NCBI GenBank assembly: GCA_904066235.2 | Contig: CAJFCV020000004.1 | Span: 6,510,001 to 6,574,000 of the forward strand | DNA length: 64,000 bases | Source of the DNA: Bursaphelenchus xylophilus | Lineage: Eukaryota > Nematoda > Chromadorea > Rhabditida > Aphelenchoididae | Direction: 5' to 3' | Shown here: positions 1 to 11,900 of the stretch, piece by piece | Layout: each line of letters starts with the position of its first letter | How positions within the stretch are numbered: position 1 is the first letter of the stretch | Program-made: the position numbers and the translations under genes | The notes under the pieces: generated by a model | The model's database searches: none | Told to the model about the DNA's origin: nothing | The model's input: the letters and a program-made list of their open reading frames with translations, nothing else

Positions 1-558
1 CGTACAGGTTCGCGACTACTAAAGGGGCGAACCATCTTGATTTGTGCGAAGAAAATAATATCTCCGAGGTCCGTTTATTCAGAGAACAAATTCCAAGCCA
101 GATAAATTTTTTTTGCAAATTGCGCCCTAGAGAAAAAGAGTATGAAAATAGAGACTACTCCCGAGTGAGAAGGGAGCACTAAGAAAATGGGGAATATGAG
201 CAGAGAGAAACAATTTTATTTTTCTCACGCGAGCCGGGCGCACCTTACCGGCTCCTTTTTATACGATTATATCTATCTCAAGATTGAGCTTTGTTGAGAT
301 GCAAACTTTCTTATTACGTGTATCATCCCAAAAACGCGTTAAGAAAACTTCATAGTCCAATACTTCAAGGTTTCCATCTTAATTTTCTCAAATCAAGGCA
401 TATATATATGCCATTCATGCCGTGCTTTCTCTCATCGGCAGCCTGCGCCCAATTAAATCGGCGAGGCGATATTTTATCTATAGAAGATGCTTGGCCAAGA
501 ACAAAAGGATAAACAAGTCATGTTCTATTAGAATCAGCGCTAATGACAAGGCTTTTGG
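1..558. other. Upstream non-coding region
   Basis: No convincing gene is seen. Short open frames occur on both strands but none has recognisable protein content. The stretch is the natural 5' flank of the RCC1-repeat gene that starts at 559. Confidence 0.5.
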
Positions 559-3500
559 ATGTCTTACGAAGCGAAAGTTTTGTTTGATGCCACTCAGAAT
601 GCTGGCTCTTTATTGCACTTCGACTTTTTAGTGGACGAAAGTTTCGTTCTGGTAGTTGGACTAACTTCCAAAGGTTTGCCTTTCAATAAGAGCTCTTACT
701 TGAAATTTTAGGAAATATTGTTATATTTCACGAATCGAGGAACCAGAAGTCTTGCAATTACGTTAACATTTATGACATTTACTCCGATTTTGTCGAGACA
801 ATACTTATCAATCTCTTGCCAGATGCCTCAGCGATTGTACTTGTTCTATCAAATAGCAACCTTCTAGTTATTCCCACCAAATATGTTATAGTAAGTGTAT
901 AGTGCACACTATTACCGTTTAGAATGCAAACTGGGCTCATCGTCAATCGTATTACACTCAGCCGGTGGTTCTTAACCTGGAATTCTCCGGGCCCAACAAA
1001 TGTCTTCATCTTCCTACTTCTGTTGTCTCCTATCTTTCCAAAATTAACAATAGATACTACCTTATTTTCAGTCAAAAAGTAAGTTATAGTAAATTAAAGT
1101 ACATGGATTTAGTCCGGCGCCGTGAATGTGGTGGATTTGGAACTTCAGAAGGTGATAGCTAGTATAAGAACGGACGAAACGATTGACGAATTGCAAGTTT
1201 TCCGCCATGAATCAGATGGCATCTTGTACTTGATTGTTTCCCAATTCACCGGAAAACAATATTTATGGCCACTGGAAACAAAAACCGAGGGGATCCGAGA
1301 AGTGTGGTCACATTTTGTGCCGGACAGTGATCTAATCTCTGTATCCACGAAGCTTAATTCTCACAATTACAACAAATTACTTACTTTGTACAATTCTGAG
1401 ATGGGGACTGTGAGTTGAGCTACTTCAATGTATTGTGTTTTCAGTTGACGACGATTAAAGAATTGGCCGGTCTCAACAATCAAACAGGGATGTCGGTTCC
1501 TCAGAAGGTCTGGATTACATATTATTCTCCACATCTGATGGTTTTTGTGGTCTCCGAACAAGAAATACAGTATACTCTGCCGTTTGATGAGGTCAGTTTA
1601 ATAAATTAAGACAATTTGTTCGTTCAGGAAATGACCGTGGAGTGTATTGAGCTGAACTGTGGTCTTCCTTGTCGTCCTCTAGGCTTTGTTCCACTGCTGG
1701 TTTCTTCAGATGGCCTTGGACAATGCCTTTTCATCAATTCAACCGGATTTTATTCGTTAGAACCAGTATCGTAAGTCCTCACGGTTTTATCTATTGGTTT
1801 TTAGATGTTTGCCTGAGTTTACATTGGAATTCTTGACTGCACGAGGGTTTTCCAAAAATCATTTTGTAAAGTTTTGTGAGGCCACCAAGAATGAGCAAGC
1901 TAAATTATATGAGAAAGTTCTGGTGGAGAGTATTAAACAGAAGAAGGAGGGAGCCGTCGACGGAATCATTTACTTGGGAATTGATCTTGCGGTATGTATT
2001 ATGTTCTATAATTTTGTCTTTTTTACATGTCTGTCCATTACTGGCAGATTTCTAAAATCCTTGCAAATATCCTCAGTGTCTTTGTAAAAAATGTGCATCT
2101 TATATGCATATCTCTTGTCGTAAGTAGTACTTTTAAAAAGTCAATTTTGATTTTTTTTTGGTAAAAATACTCGATCTGATTTCGAATATAATGTTCGTTT
2201 TTGTACTATAAAAGTTTAACTTTGATAAATCAGTGTAAATTTGATTTTGCCCATGGTGGCATTTGACTCTAATGGACCGAAGTTTTTTATGTACATTATG
2301 TAAAGGTTTTTTATTTCAGATTCCTCTCCAAAAAATCGCAGCGATTTTGACAGATAACCAAGAATTTGATGCCTTAATCCCCTTCTTATCCATAAAATGC
2401 CAGAAAGATCGGAACGATGTGGAGAGCCGAGAAATTTTATTTGATGCCTACCTCAACAAGTTATACAAAAACGGACCGTCGACTTCTTTGGAGACTGATA
2501 TCTACTTATTTTTGATTGAATATCAAGTGTCAGAGGATTCATTGAAAGTGTTCCTCAAGAACAAACTCCTTTCTTGTGTGCTGATATTTCTCCTCAAATC
2601 TCGAAGTACAGTATCACAGGAGATCTGCTCTTATTTTTTGGATAATCCTGATTGGAAAGATTACAATCGACATTGTTTCCTTCAGATAATTGTGAATTTG
2701 CAATGGAATTCTGTGGATGGAACGACAAAGCAAGCCTTGTTGAAGTTGCTGGCTAAGTTCTGTGTCCAAATATCTGATCTCCATGAGTTGGTGATGGTAT
2801 TGAATATGGCTGAGACTGGATTGAAGACTGATCCCGTGTTCCTGAATCTCTTTATTTTGATTGGATTGTATGTCCAATATCGTCTTGTAAGTGATTTATT
2901 GTATAAACGGATGGTTTTTATAGCATGGTCTTTCTATAACCAGCTGGTCTCCATTCTCTTGTGGATCCAATTTTTGCGCTGTTCTGGCCGATGACAGGAG
3001 TTTATGGGTATGGGGAGAGTTTGTGGCCGGAAATATCAAGACCAAGAGCTTGAGCAGCACCACCATGGCCAGATCCTCCACTCGCTCGATCATTGACAAG
3101 CCTTTATTCCGGATGACCAAGGCTCCAAGGAGGATTCAACTTCATAAAGACATTGTGGATGATTCTGTAGGAGTAAGTGTGGCATGATGACTTGAGTTTA
3201 AATATTATGTTTACTTGCTTTCTTTTTTAGGTATGTGAAATTAAATGCGGAACCGAACACATTCTCATGCTTGACGCAGGTGGACGTGTTTACAGTTACG
3301 GTAAAAATAGGTTTGGCCAATGTGGAGTAGGACATATGGATCCAGTCGCGGAAATTACGGTAAATGATTTTATGTAATTATTATATTTTGAGATATCTTT
3401 TTAGAGAATAGAAGGGAATTTTGGAAGAATTAAGGGCATTTCTGCTGGCCATTACCATTCGGCTCTGCTGGATGAGAACTTCAATGTCTGGATGTTTGGT

Positions 3501-6500
3501 TGGGCAATTCATGGCCAGTTGGGAATAAATACTGTAGCCAATGTTACAGTACCCGTGATAGTCAGAAGTCTGAGGTAAGAATGACGGGGCAGTCAATATG
3601 CTTTAGTAACCTAAATATAAGGAAAATGGAATTGGGAATGGCCCATTCCCTTTTTTTGACCGAATCTGGCCAGGTCTATGGATTTGGCCATATGGATAAC
3701 GGAGAGCTGATAAAAGACCCGGCCAAAGATCCCACCGGGCTTCAGAAACAGAAGTCATTCAAACCTATGAAGTTGGATCTGCCGGAACCAATGGAATTGA
3801 TCAGTTGCAATTACTTCCAAGGCCTTGGAGTCAGTAAATCAGCCATCTACCAGTGGGGGGAATGTCCTCAGACTCTCAAAATGAACGCCTTCTGGCAAAA
3901 GCACAAGACCGCCAAGAGCAAAGCACAGGCTGGGAATACACGAGTCAAATCACCGATAGATCAATGGCCAAGCGAGGGTGGAAATGGCCAAGGCCGTGAT
4001 CATTTTCAGTATAAGAAAATGGTCGACTGGGATATGGAGGAAAGACCGATCAAACAGATCTCTTGTGGATACAATCATTCAGCTCTGCTGACTCAGGATG
4101 GGGAGATTTATACCTGGGGAAAGGGACTGGATAAACAATTGGGACATGGCACCAAAACGGATAAAATAATACCGACAAAACTTGTCGAGCCAGTTGACGT
4201 GGTCTGGAAATATGTTCATTGTGGTAAGTGGGAGTGTAACTGATCTTAGTTTTTACAAGGAAAGTACTTTTATGGGGGCTCCTACTTTTTGACGGGACAT
4301 ATCTCAAAAAATCAGAAAAAATGCGCTGATCAAGGATATATAAATCTTAGCTGCCCATTTTAGGTTTTTAAGGGTGAAAATGCCCAAAAACTGGTTTAAT
4401 TTCCCTACAAAAGGCAGACATTCGAAACGATAAAAAGAGCACTCGATCTCTTCCTTCGGAAGAGAGCGGTGTGGCCGAGTGGTTAGTGCCGTAGTCTGGG
4501 AATCAAGAGGGGGGACGCCGCACGGGTTCGATTTCCCTTTTGGGCCGAATCAACTTTTTTTGAAGTTGAAGGTCGGAAAAATAAATTTTTGTGCCAAGAC
4601 TGTCTTATTACGTCTTAGAAACTCAATAAACACCATTTTAAGCCAAAATAAAAATTGTAAACCTTTGAAAAAATTAAGCGAAAAGGGGTTCATATAGGAC
4701 TTTAAGTCAACTTCCGACTGAGTTTTCACCCCTAAAAACCTAAAATGGGCAGCTAAGATCTATATATTCTTGATCAGCACATTTTTTCTGATTTTTTGAG
4801 ATATGTCCCGTCAAAAAGTAGGAGCCCCCATAAAAGTACTTTCCTTGTTAAAACGGACTTTTTTACAAAGTGAAGCATGGCCCGGACATTGTTGCGGTGA
4901 CCATCACCGAATTTCTTCAAATTTGGCTCATAGAACACCCACAAGGCATACATCAAAAGCGTCAAACGTTTTCCCAAAATTTGCATTATTTCGGGATTAC
5001 TGTAACATTTTGTGTTTTATAAAGCGGCCGTTGTCGTGGACCAGGTGATCGCCCTACGGGCCCGAAACTTCTTGTCTGTATGTTTTCGAACATGGCCAAC
5101 ATTTTTCTAATTGAAACTTTTTTTGTATCTTTTCGTCTTTCGGTAGTACCGTAATCGTCATGATACCATATCGATTACTGCCGAAAATTGGAAAGAGTGT
5201 AACAAGTTTTCAAACCGGATTATAAAAGTTGGACACCCTTCCCGTAAAATAAAACAAAAAAATCAAAAATAAAAATATAAGTTTTTATCTAAAGACTTAT
5301 AAAAATATAAGTCTTTAGATATAAGCGTTCAAAGTTGCTATGTTCGGTTACTGTAGGACCAAAATAGAGACGATCAATTTTTAAACTTTTCCATTAATCT
5401 CTACGGTTCACATATTAATAGATCAGCCTGAGAAAAATAGTTTCAGGTCAAAAAATAAATATTTGAGGCTTTATATGATGGTTACTGTAGTTTCTAACTT
5501 TTATTAATTTCGCTAACAAATTTATTGGAATGACGAATTTAGACAAGCTATCCGGGTCAGAAACGCGCATACATCATGGAAGGCAAAAATCAGAATCGTA
5601 ATACTACCCATTCCTGAAATAGTGGGAGATTACGGTAGCCGTACCCACTTTTTTCGCTGTTTGGCCGCGGCATTCTTTGGAGCTGCGAGTGTAACAACTT
5701 TTGAGGCCTGAAATTTATTCATGATGAATAGAAGAGCATTTCAGCAAAAAATCGCGAAAATAAAAATATAAGTTTTTGAGAAAATTCGGGATTACGGTCA
5801 TTTCAGGGGATTTCCTCTCCTAAACTACCGTAATCCGGGATTTTCTCAAAAACTTATATTGTTATTCTCGGGCTTTTTTACATAGGTACTTTCTAGAGCA
5901 TCGGGGATGTATTTCCGGCTTCAAAAGTTGTTACACTCGCAGCTCCAAAGAATGCCGCGGCCAAACGGCCCAAAAACCCCCTAAAATGACCGTAATCCAG
6001 GATTTTCTCAAAAACTTATATTTTTATTTTCGCGATTTTTTGCAGAAATGCTCTTATATCCATCCTGAATGAATTTCAGGCCTCAAAAGTTGTTACACTC
6101 GCAGCTCCAAAGAATGCCGCGGCCAAACAGCGAAAAAAGTGGGTACGGCTACCGTAATCTCCCACTATTTCAGGAATGGGTAGTATTACGATTCTGATTT
6201 TTGCCTTCCATGATGTATGCGCGCTTCTGACCCGGATAGCTTGTCTAAATTCGTCATTCCAATAAATTTGTTAGCGAAATTAACAAAAGTTAGAAACTAC
6301 AGTAACCATCGTATAAAGCCTGAAAAAAAGCCTCAAATATTTATTTTTTGACCTGAAAATATTTTTCTAAGGCTGATCTATTAATGGGTGAGGCGTGGCA
6401 ATCAATCGTACCGTTTGAAAATTGATCATCTTCTTTTTGGTCCTACAGTAACCGAACATGGCAACTTTGAACGCTTATATCTCAAAAACTTATATTTTTA

Positions 6501-8838
6501 TTTTTGATTTTTTTGTTTTATTTTACGGGAAGGGTGTCCAACTTTTATAATCCGGTTTGAAAACTTGTTACACTCTTTCCAATTTTCGGCAGTAATCGAT
6601 ATGGTATCATGACGATTACGGTACTACCGAAAGCCGAAAAGATACAAAAAAAGTTTCAATTAGAAAAATGTTGGCCATGTTCGAAAACATACAGACAAGA
6701 AGTCTCAGCCCCGTAGGGCGATCGCCCGGTCCGTGACAACGGCTGCTTTACAAAACCCAAATTGTTACAGTAATCGCGGACTGGTTGAAATTTCGCGAAA
6801 CCCTTCTTCGCTTTTCATCAGCATGCTCACAAGGGAATGGACTTTATGTGTAAATCGATTTTGGCTTGGGACCTAGTCAGATCGAAAGGTGTGTGGTAGT
6901 CGATTATTCACTTGGGGGGAAATCTCTGCGCGGGGCTTCAAAGCCGAGAAAATCGGCTTCAAAGTTTGGACGAAAGTCAAAGGATAAGGATCCCGGAAAA
7001 GGAGCGATAAAAAGTGTGAAGCAGTGGCCGAGTGGTCAGTGCGCTCGCTTTTTGCGCAAAAGGTCGCAAGTTCGAATCTGCTTCCATTCATAAGTTTTTT
7101 AGACAAAAACTTCTATTAATTTTTTCCCCTGAACTCGATTATCGATACAAGAAGTATATTTTAAACGGAACTTTTCCATTTTCAACGGCTTCGCAGCTTC
7201 CCTTTACAGTTTTAGAGCGCAGGGCACACCATCAACCTGATGTATTCAAAAACAACTTTCCATTATGTTAACTTTTTTATCTATACCCCTTTTTTAAATG
7301 TACAGCCGGATTAGCACGAAGAAAGCAAAAGTAAAAACGATAAATGATGACTTGGGCTTGGAAAGATTCGAACCTGCAACCTTTTGCGCAAAAAGCGAGC
7401 GCACTGACCACTCGGCCACTGCTTCACACTTTTTATGGCTCCTTTTCTGGGATCCCTATCCTTTGATTTTCGTCCAAACTTTGAAGCCGATTTTCTCGGC
7501 TTTGAAGCCCCGCGCAGAGATTTCCCCCCAAGTGAATAACCGACTCCCACACACCTTTCGATCTGACTAGGTCCCAAGCCAAAATCGATTTACACATAAA
7601 GTCCATTCCCTTGTCAGGCCCTTCTACTGGCCAAGTTTCAAGAAATTTGGTGATGGTCGTTGCAACAATGTCCGGGCCCCTTGGAGGGAAGCTTCAGTTT
7701 GTAAAAAACTCTCTTTTAAGGCCGGAATACAACAATGGCCATAACGAATAGAGGGGAATGCTTTATTTGGGGACGAAATGATCGAGGACAACTGGGGGTG
7801 AAGGGAAGTGACCAAAGTAGTTCTTCTGGAGACAAGAACGACTCCACTCCTAAAAGGTACGTTCTCAAATCATCCACCGGGAACAAGAGAAGGCCCATCG
7901 AAGTCCCCGTCTCACAATGTATCGATAAACCTACAGTAATCCTCTCGTTGAATGTGGCTGTTCATCACATGGGTAAGTAAATAATGTAAATTCTTTAATA
8001 TTTTATTGTTTTTCTATCCCTTTCAGCTGTTACTGATTTGGATATTAAACTTCGTTTATGGATAGATGAATGTTCCCAGTCGAATCTCGACCACATTTCT
8101 CGCGATCTCCGGTCACTCGTCATTTATTCCCCTCAGGCAGTAAAGGTCCAATTCAAGGCTGGTGATCTTATCTCTGGTCTCCAACGTTTGGTTTTGCTCT
8201 ACGAGATTATGAAGAAGACCACGAATAATTTCCTGTTGGAATCGACCGATTCTCAGAACGGGAACACCCCAAGTTCGTCATCGACTTCTACCAAACCGAT
8301 GAATCAAGATGATTTCGAGGGTTTAATGGAGATTTCCTTCCAGCTTCTCTCCGCTCATCCAGCCGAAGAGATCAAATTAGTAGCCGGTTTACTCATGATG
8401 AAGGCCCAATTCCCCATTTACAACCGGATATCGATCAACCAACGACTTTGTCGTCTCCTCGCAGGTCATATTGAACTTCCGCAGAATGCAGGACGCTCAG
8501 GACGGATGAGTGCATCTCCTTTGAACTCCCTCTCTTCCACTACAGGATCCACTATACTCTCCAGCTCGGATTATTGTACTTCGGGATCTTTGAATCGTCA
8601 GAAGATGTCCGAACTGAATCAGAAAGAGAGGGCAGTCATGTTGAAGAAAGCCCGACTTCCAGGAAACTCAAAAATGCAACTCTTAATTAAAAGAGCGACG
8701 GAATTAAGTGACAAGTTCGTGTTCTACTCGGGATGTGGACACTTCGAACGTAAGGTGGTCCCCACCTCCGTACAACGACGTCAGCAACAACGGGTTTCCG
8801 ATGGGAGTTGTCGTTGCTCCCTCTGCGTCCCGCCTTAA
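559..8838 (+). CDS. glo-4: RCC1-repeat protein, GLO-4/Claret-like GEF
   Basis: Fourteen exons splice into about 1,340 residues: 559-673, 712-890, 923-1078, 1113-1409, 1444-1591, 1628-1770, 1805-1991, 2320-2886, 2924-3172, 3231-3359, 3405-3574, 3607-4223, 7721-7972, 8027-8838. The start MSYEAKVLF is the first Met in an open frame that continues through every junction. The N-terminal ~400 residues look beta-rich, then comes a helical stretch, then RCC1 repeats from about residue 600 to 1070 (SYGKNRFGQCGVG, YTWGKGLDKQLGHG, FIWGRNDRGQLGV). A G/GC junction across the 3.5 kb intron rebuilds the repeat as HCGRNTTMAITNRGE. The C-terminus has scattered Cys/His (GCGHFE...CRCSLC). GLO-4 in C. elegans is a similar-sized RCC1 protein acting upstream of the Rab GLO-1 in gut-granule (lysosome-related organelle) formation; the assignment rests on domain order and length, from memory. 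Other RCC1 families are possible. Confidence 0.65.
4256..4847. mobile_element. tRNA-bearing inverted-repeat element, copy 1
   Basis: Two near-identical inverted arms of about 125-135 bp (4256-4392 and about 4715-4847) begin CAAGGAAAGTACTTTTATG and carry a TTAGCTGCCCATTTTAGG block near their inner end. The element is flanked by a TTA duplication (4253-4255 and 4848-4850). The core holds a tRNA-like unit. It lies in the 3.5 kb intron of the RCC1 gene. A 3-bp TTA duplication fits PIF/Harbinger-type or related DNA transposons, but no transposase is present, so the superfamily is inference. Confidence 0.8.
4465..4547 (+). pseudogene. tRNA-like unit inside copy 1
   Basis: An A-box-like TGGCCGAGTGGTTAGTG and a B-box-like GGGTTCGATTTCC are spaced as in a class II tRNA gene, with a T7 run at about 4555-4561 that could stop Pol III. 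The T-stem has a C-C mismatch and no clean anticodon arm is seen, so this reads as a tRNA-derived sequence rather than a working tRNA. A perfect short hairpin (CTCTTCC/GGAAGAG) lies just upstream. Confidence 0.65.
7018..7085 (+). pseudogene. tRNA-like unit, left arm of copy 2
   Basis: A 7-nt stem GAAGCAG is followed directly by the A-box TGGCCGAGTGGTCAG and, 3', by GTTCGAATC and a matching CTGCTTC. The 3' half of the T-stem appears lost, so this cannot fold as a normal tRNA. A T6 run follows at about 7093. Confidence 0.6.
7358..7427 (-). pseudogene. tRNA-like unit, right arm of copy 2
   Basis: Inverted partner of the unit at 7018-7085 with the same GAAGCAG stem and A-box and a slightly better B-box (GCAGGTTCGAATC). 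A TTTTT run follows on the minus strand within about 35 nt. Acceptor pairing is poor, so it is tRNA-derived rather than a clear gene. Confidence 0.6.
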
Positions 8839-8919
8839 TGTCAATTTGTACAGACGTGCCATTAAAACATTGCCAAAAAAGTTTTATTACCCGTTTTGGA
8901 ATAATTAACCAGTATTGTA

Positions 8920-11900
8920 TTATTTCCCATATTTGTAAGCTCGACGTCGAACCTCATCATTGGAAAGCAGATGAATACTCTCGGAAGAGGTCGTTCGGGT
9001 TCTGTTTGGAAGTTCACATAGTCTACTCGAAGATGTACTCCTTACTGCGAAGTTTTGCTTCTTCTTAGCGATGTTTTCAGCTGATTTACAGGGCTTCAGA
9101 TTGGGGGAATGGGGATCAAATGAGGTGGATTCCATATTAATATTGTGATTCGAGAAGGAACGACGGAAAATTGTAAAGGAAACGGCCTTTAGACAAGCGA
9201 GGACACTCGCTCTGATATGATTCATCCTGAGGGCATATATTAGAGGATTCAGTAGAAGTTTGAGGGCGACCTTGAAGGAATATATAGGGCGTTCCGAGAA
9301 ATGTGCCGGAAAGTTTTTGTCGTTAAAAAAATCTTTTTGCGGGATAAAGAAGAAGATGGGCGGTTTTTTGCCTAAGAAAATCATTTTCTCCGCCAACGCG
9401 GAAAACGTTTATTCGGCGGAGACTTTCGGGCACTTTTTTGGTAATCACACGGACACGCTTTATTGTGACACTGAAGCTTCCGGAAAGACTTCAATTTTTT
9501 TGCCCAATGGATCAGGAAGTCGGCGATAGCGCTATGAAACGCCAGAGTGTAAGAAATGGACTGGGACATCTCTTGTCCGCAGCTGAGTCATGGTCTCCGC
9601 CGATATGGCGAACGTCCGCCAAACCTTCGCTGAACGCTTGATGAACACAAATATATGCGAAAATTCTCCTTTAAACCATCAGAAAGCACAATAAAGCGTT
9701 TATGATTGGTGTGGTGACCAAAAAAGTGATTAAAAGTCTCCGCTGAATAAACTGATTTCCGCGTTGGCGGAGAAAATTATTTTCTTACAAGGGATCGGCA
9801 AATAGTTGTAACCTTTAATCTTAATGAAACATATATGATTTGAAAGAGCATTAAAAATAGTACACAGCGCAAAAAAATTAGCTGCCTAATTTATAGTTAT
9901 GGCCGTTTTATGAAAGTGGTTATATGCGGCCAAAACGCCGGTTTTTTATATTACAGTAATCCTGGCGGCTTGAATTCGTCTCCTTTGATTTTCTAGTATC
10001 CAAAAACGTCTGTCACGGTCGTTTTTTATTATAATAGGTCTACTGGGATGACACCCTTGTAATTATCTGATAATGGCATCCCCACTCTCATCACCATCAA
10101 ATTTGTGGTCGTTTCAAAAAAGCCAAAAATTCAGAAAAATCCCGTAAAAATGAATTTTGTCTGCGGAGGAACATAAATTGTTTAAAAATATCAACATACC
10201 ATGTTTTGTGGCATATAAGACACGAAATGCAAAAAAAAATGCAAAGCCCGGATTCGAAACCGGGACTTGTTGCGCCGGAAGTGGGGTCACTACCACCCTG
10301 CCAACTGGACACGTTGCGATTCCAAGAGCTTACAAAGTGACGCGCGAAATTAGGCTAAAATCTGTATTTTGGCCATAACTTTGTCCAAACATAAATTAGG
10401 CAGCTTATTCTTTTTGCGTTGTGCACTACTTTTAATGATCTTTCAAATGGTATATGTTTCGTTAAGATTAAAGGTTGCAACTATTTGCCGATCACATGTT
10501 AGGCAAAACACCGCCCATCTTCTCTATCCTGCGCAAATTTTTTTGGATATAAGAGTGGTGCTTTATATTATTCCAAAAAGTTTCAAACTTATTTCATTTT
10601 TACCCTACATGAAATTTTGTGGCCTACTTCAAAATGTCGTCTGGCTACGTGAAAAAATTTCATGTGGGCCAAAAAAAATTTATTTTTTTGGCATAGGTGC
10701 TTTTTTTCATGTGGGCAAAAAAATTTTTTTGGCATATCAGTCTGTCGGGAAAATAACGGCGGGTCATCGCATCAAAATGACTCGCCTCACCGCAATCGCG
10801 CACCAAATCTCCAGCTGTGGCCGCTACCGCAAAGCGATGATGAGCGATTCCGAGGCGCGACGATCCGCCGTTATTTTCCCGACAGACTGATACATGAAAA
10901 AAACCACCTATGCCAAAAAAATAATTTTTTTCTACCTATAGGTTAAAAAAAAACAAAAATTTTCATGTAGGCTAAAAATGAAGTAAGTTTGAAACTTTTT
11001 GGAGTAATATAAAGCACCACTCTTATATCTTGACTGAGCGCCAAGAAATCGACAAAAACTTTCCGACACATTTCTCGTATGATGGCTTACCAAAAAATTG
11101 ACTGTAGAACTGAGAAGAAAGCCCGCGTAGAAACTGACGCTTTGCATATAAATAAAAGGACATCCTTCCACACAAACGAGTAGAAAATATAAGACACAGA
11201 CGCCCCAGGACAATGTGAATGTGCTCAGGATTAGGAGCGTGGTCCACATCAACTTTAGCCGGGATTGAACTTTTCTGCGGTAACTGTTCCGAACGGATCT
11301 TCTGCAGATTAGGGGTACTGTAATCATATATACGGTGTGCTTACCGCATTTCGTGAGAGGATTTGGCTTTGGCATTTAACAAATATCTGACGATAAATCC
11401 GTAAAGAGCGAAGGTTGCAAACAAAGGGACCACGAAGAAAACGAAAACACTCAAACGGAATGGAAGACGACGGTAGAAACGCTGTCGACATTTGGAATCG
11501 CGGAATCCATCACCCGGAATCAGAACAAACCAGGACGTTACGAAGATCACGGGGACCACCCACAACACCAAAATGAGGCGGCGAAGTCGACCTGTCGTTA
11601 TTAGCATCTGAAAACTTGTAAGTAAATCAAGAAGTAATCTTACTTTATATCTAAGGGGATACAAGATGCCCACGAATTGATTGGTGGCCAACGCCAGGAT
11701 ATGTAGGTTAGAAGTGAGCATGCCGGAGATCCTGAAGATCTCCAGAATCGCGGCTATGCACTCGTTGTTCTTCTGGATCCTCAGAACCACGGGCATGTAA
11801 CTGTTGACGCAAAGGCCTAAAAACTAATTATATTATTGTTAGTTCCGGCATTGCTCTTGAACTGACTAGTCACTACATGGTTTTGCGATATCTATTAGTC

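Larger units (their letters stand above)
6830..7613. mobile_element. tRNA-bearing inverted-repeat element, copy 2
   Basis: Arms of about 260 bp (6830-7090 and 7355-7613) start CAAGGGAATGGACTTTATG and end in the complement. A TCA duplication flanks the element (6827-6829, 7614-7616). Unlike the other copies, the tRNA-like unit sits inside the arms, so it occurs twice in opposite orientation. It has split the right arm of the larger palindrome, so it is the younger insertion. Confidence 0.85.
4858..7718. repeat. Long palindromic element in an intron, interrupted by copy 2
   Basis: The left arm from about 4858 is matched in reverse complement by sequence running from about 7718 back through 6829 to the centre near 5840-5980. 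Example pairs: TGTAACAACTTTTGAGGCC side at 5690 with 6085; AAAAGTTGGACACCC at 5225 with 6535. Near the centre a segment (about 5870-5985) repeats part of the arm. The right arm is split by the tRNA-bearing element at 6830-7613; removing that element restores arm continuity. The right terminus (CTCTTTTAAG) coincides with the 3' splice site of the host intron. No coding capacity is seen. Confidence 0.85.
9292..11080. mobile_element. Older foldback element hosting later insertions
   Basis: The left arm (9292 to about 9490, starting CGAGAAATGTGCCGGAAAG) pairs with three pieces on the right: 11050-11080, about 10499-10545 (GCCTAA, GATGGGCGG) and about 9685-9787 (GTCTCCGC, GGCGGAGAAAAT). The gaps in the right arm are exactly the tRNA-bearing element at 9788-10498 and the MITE at 10546-11029. 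No clear target duplication and no transposase are seen. It fills the TM7 intron of the GPCR. Confidence 0.75.

Noticed and set aside
4465..4547. Functional tRNA gene
   Set aside because: A-box, B-box and T run are present, but stem pairing is broken and no clean anticodon loop forms. The same holds for the other four tRNA-like cores.
6873..7577. Open frames of 75-90 residues on both strands
   Set aside because: They are identical on both arms because they lie in an inverted repeat with a tRNA-like unit; no protein family is recognised.
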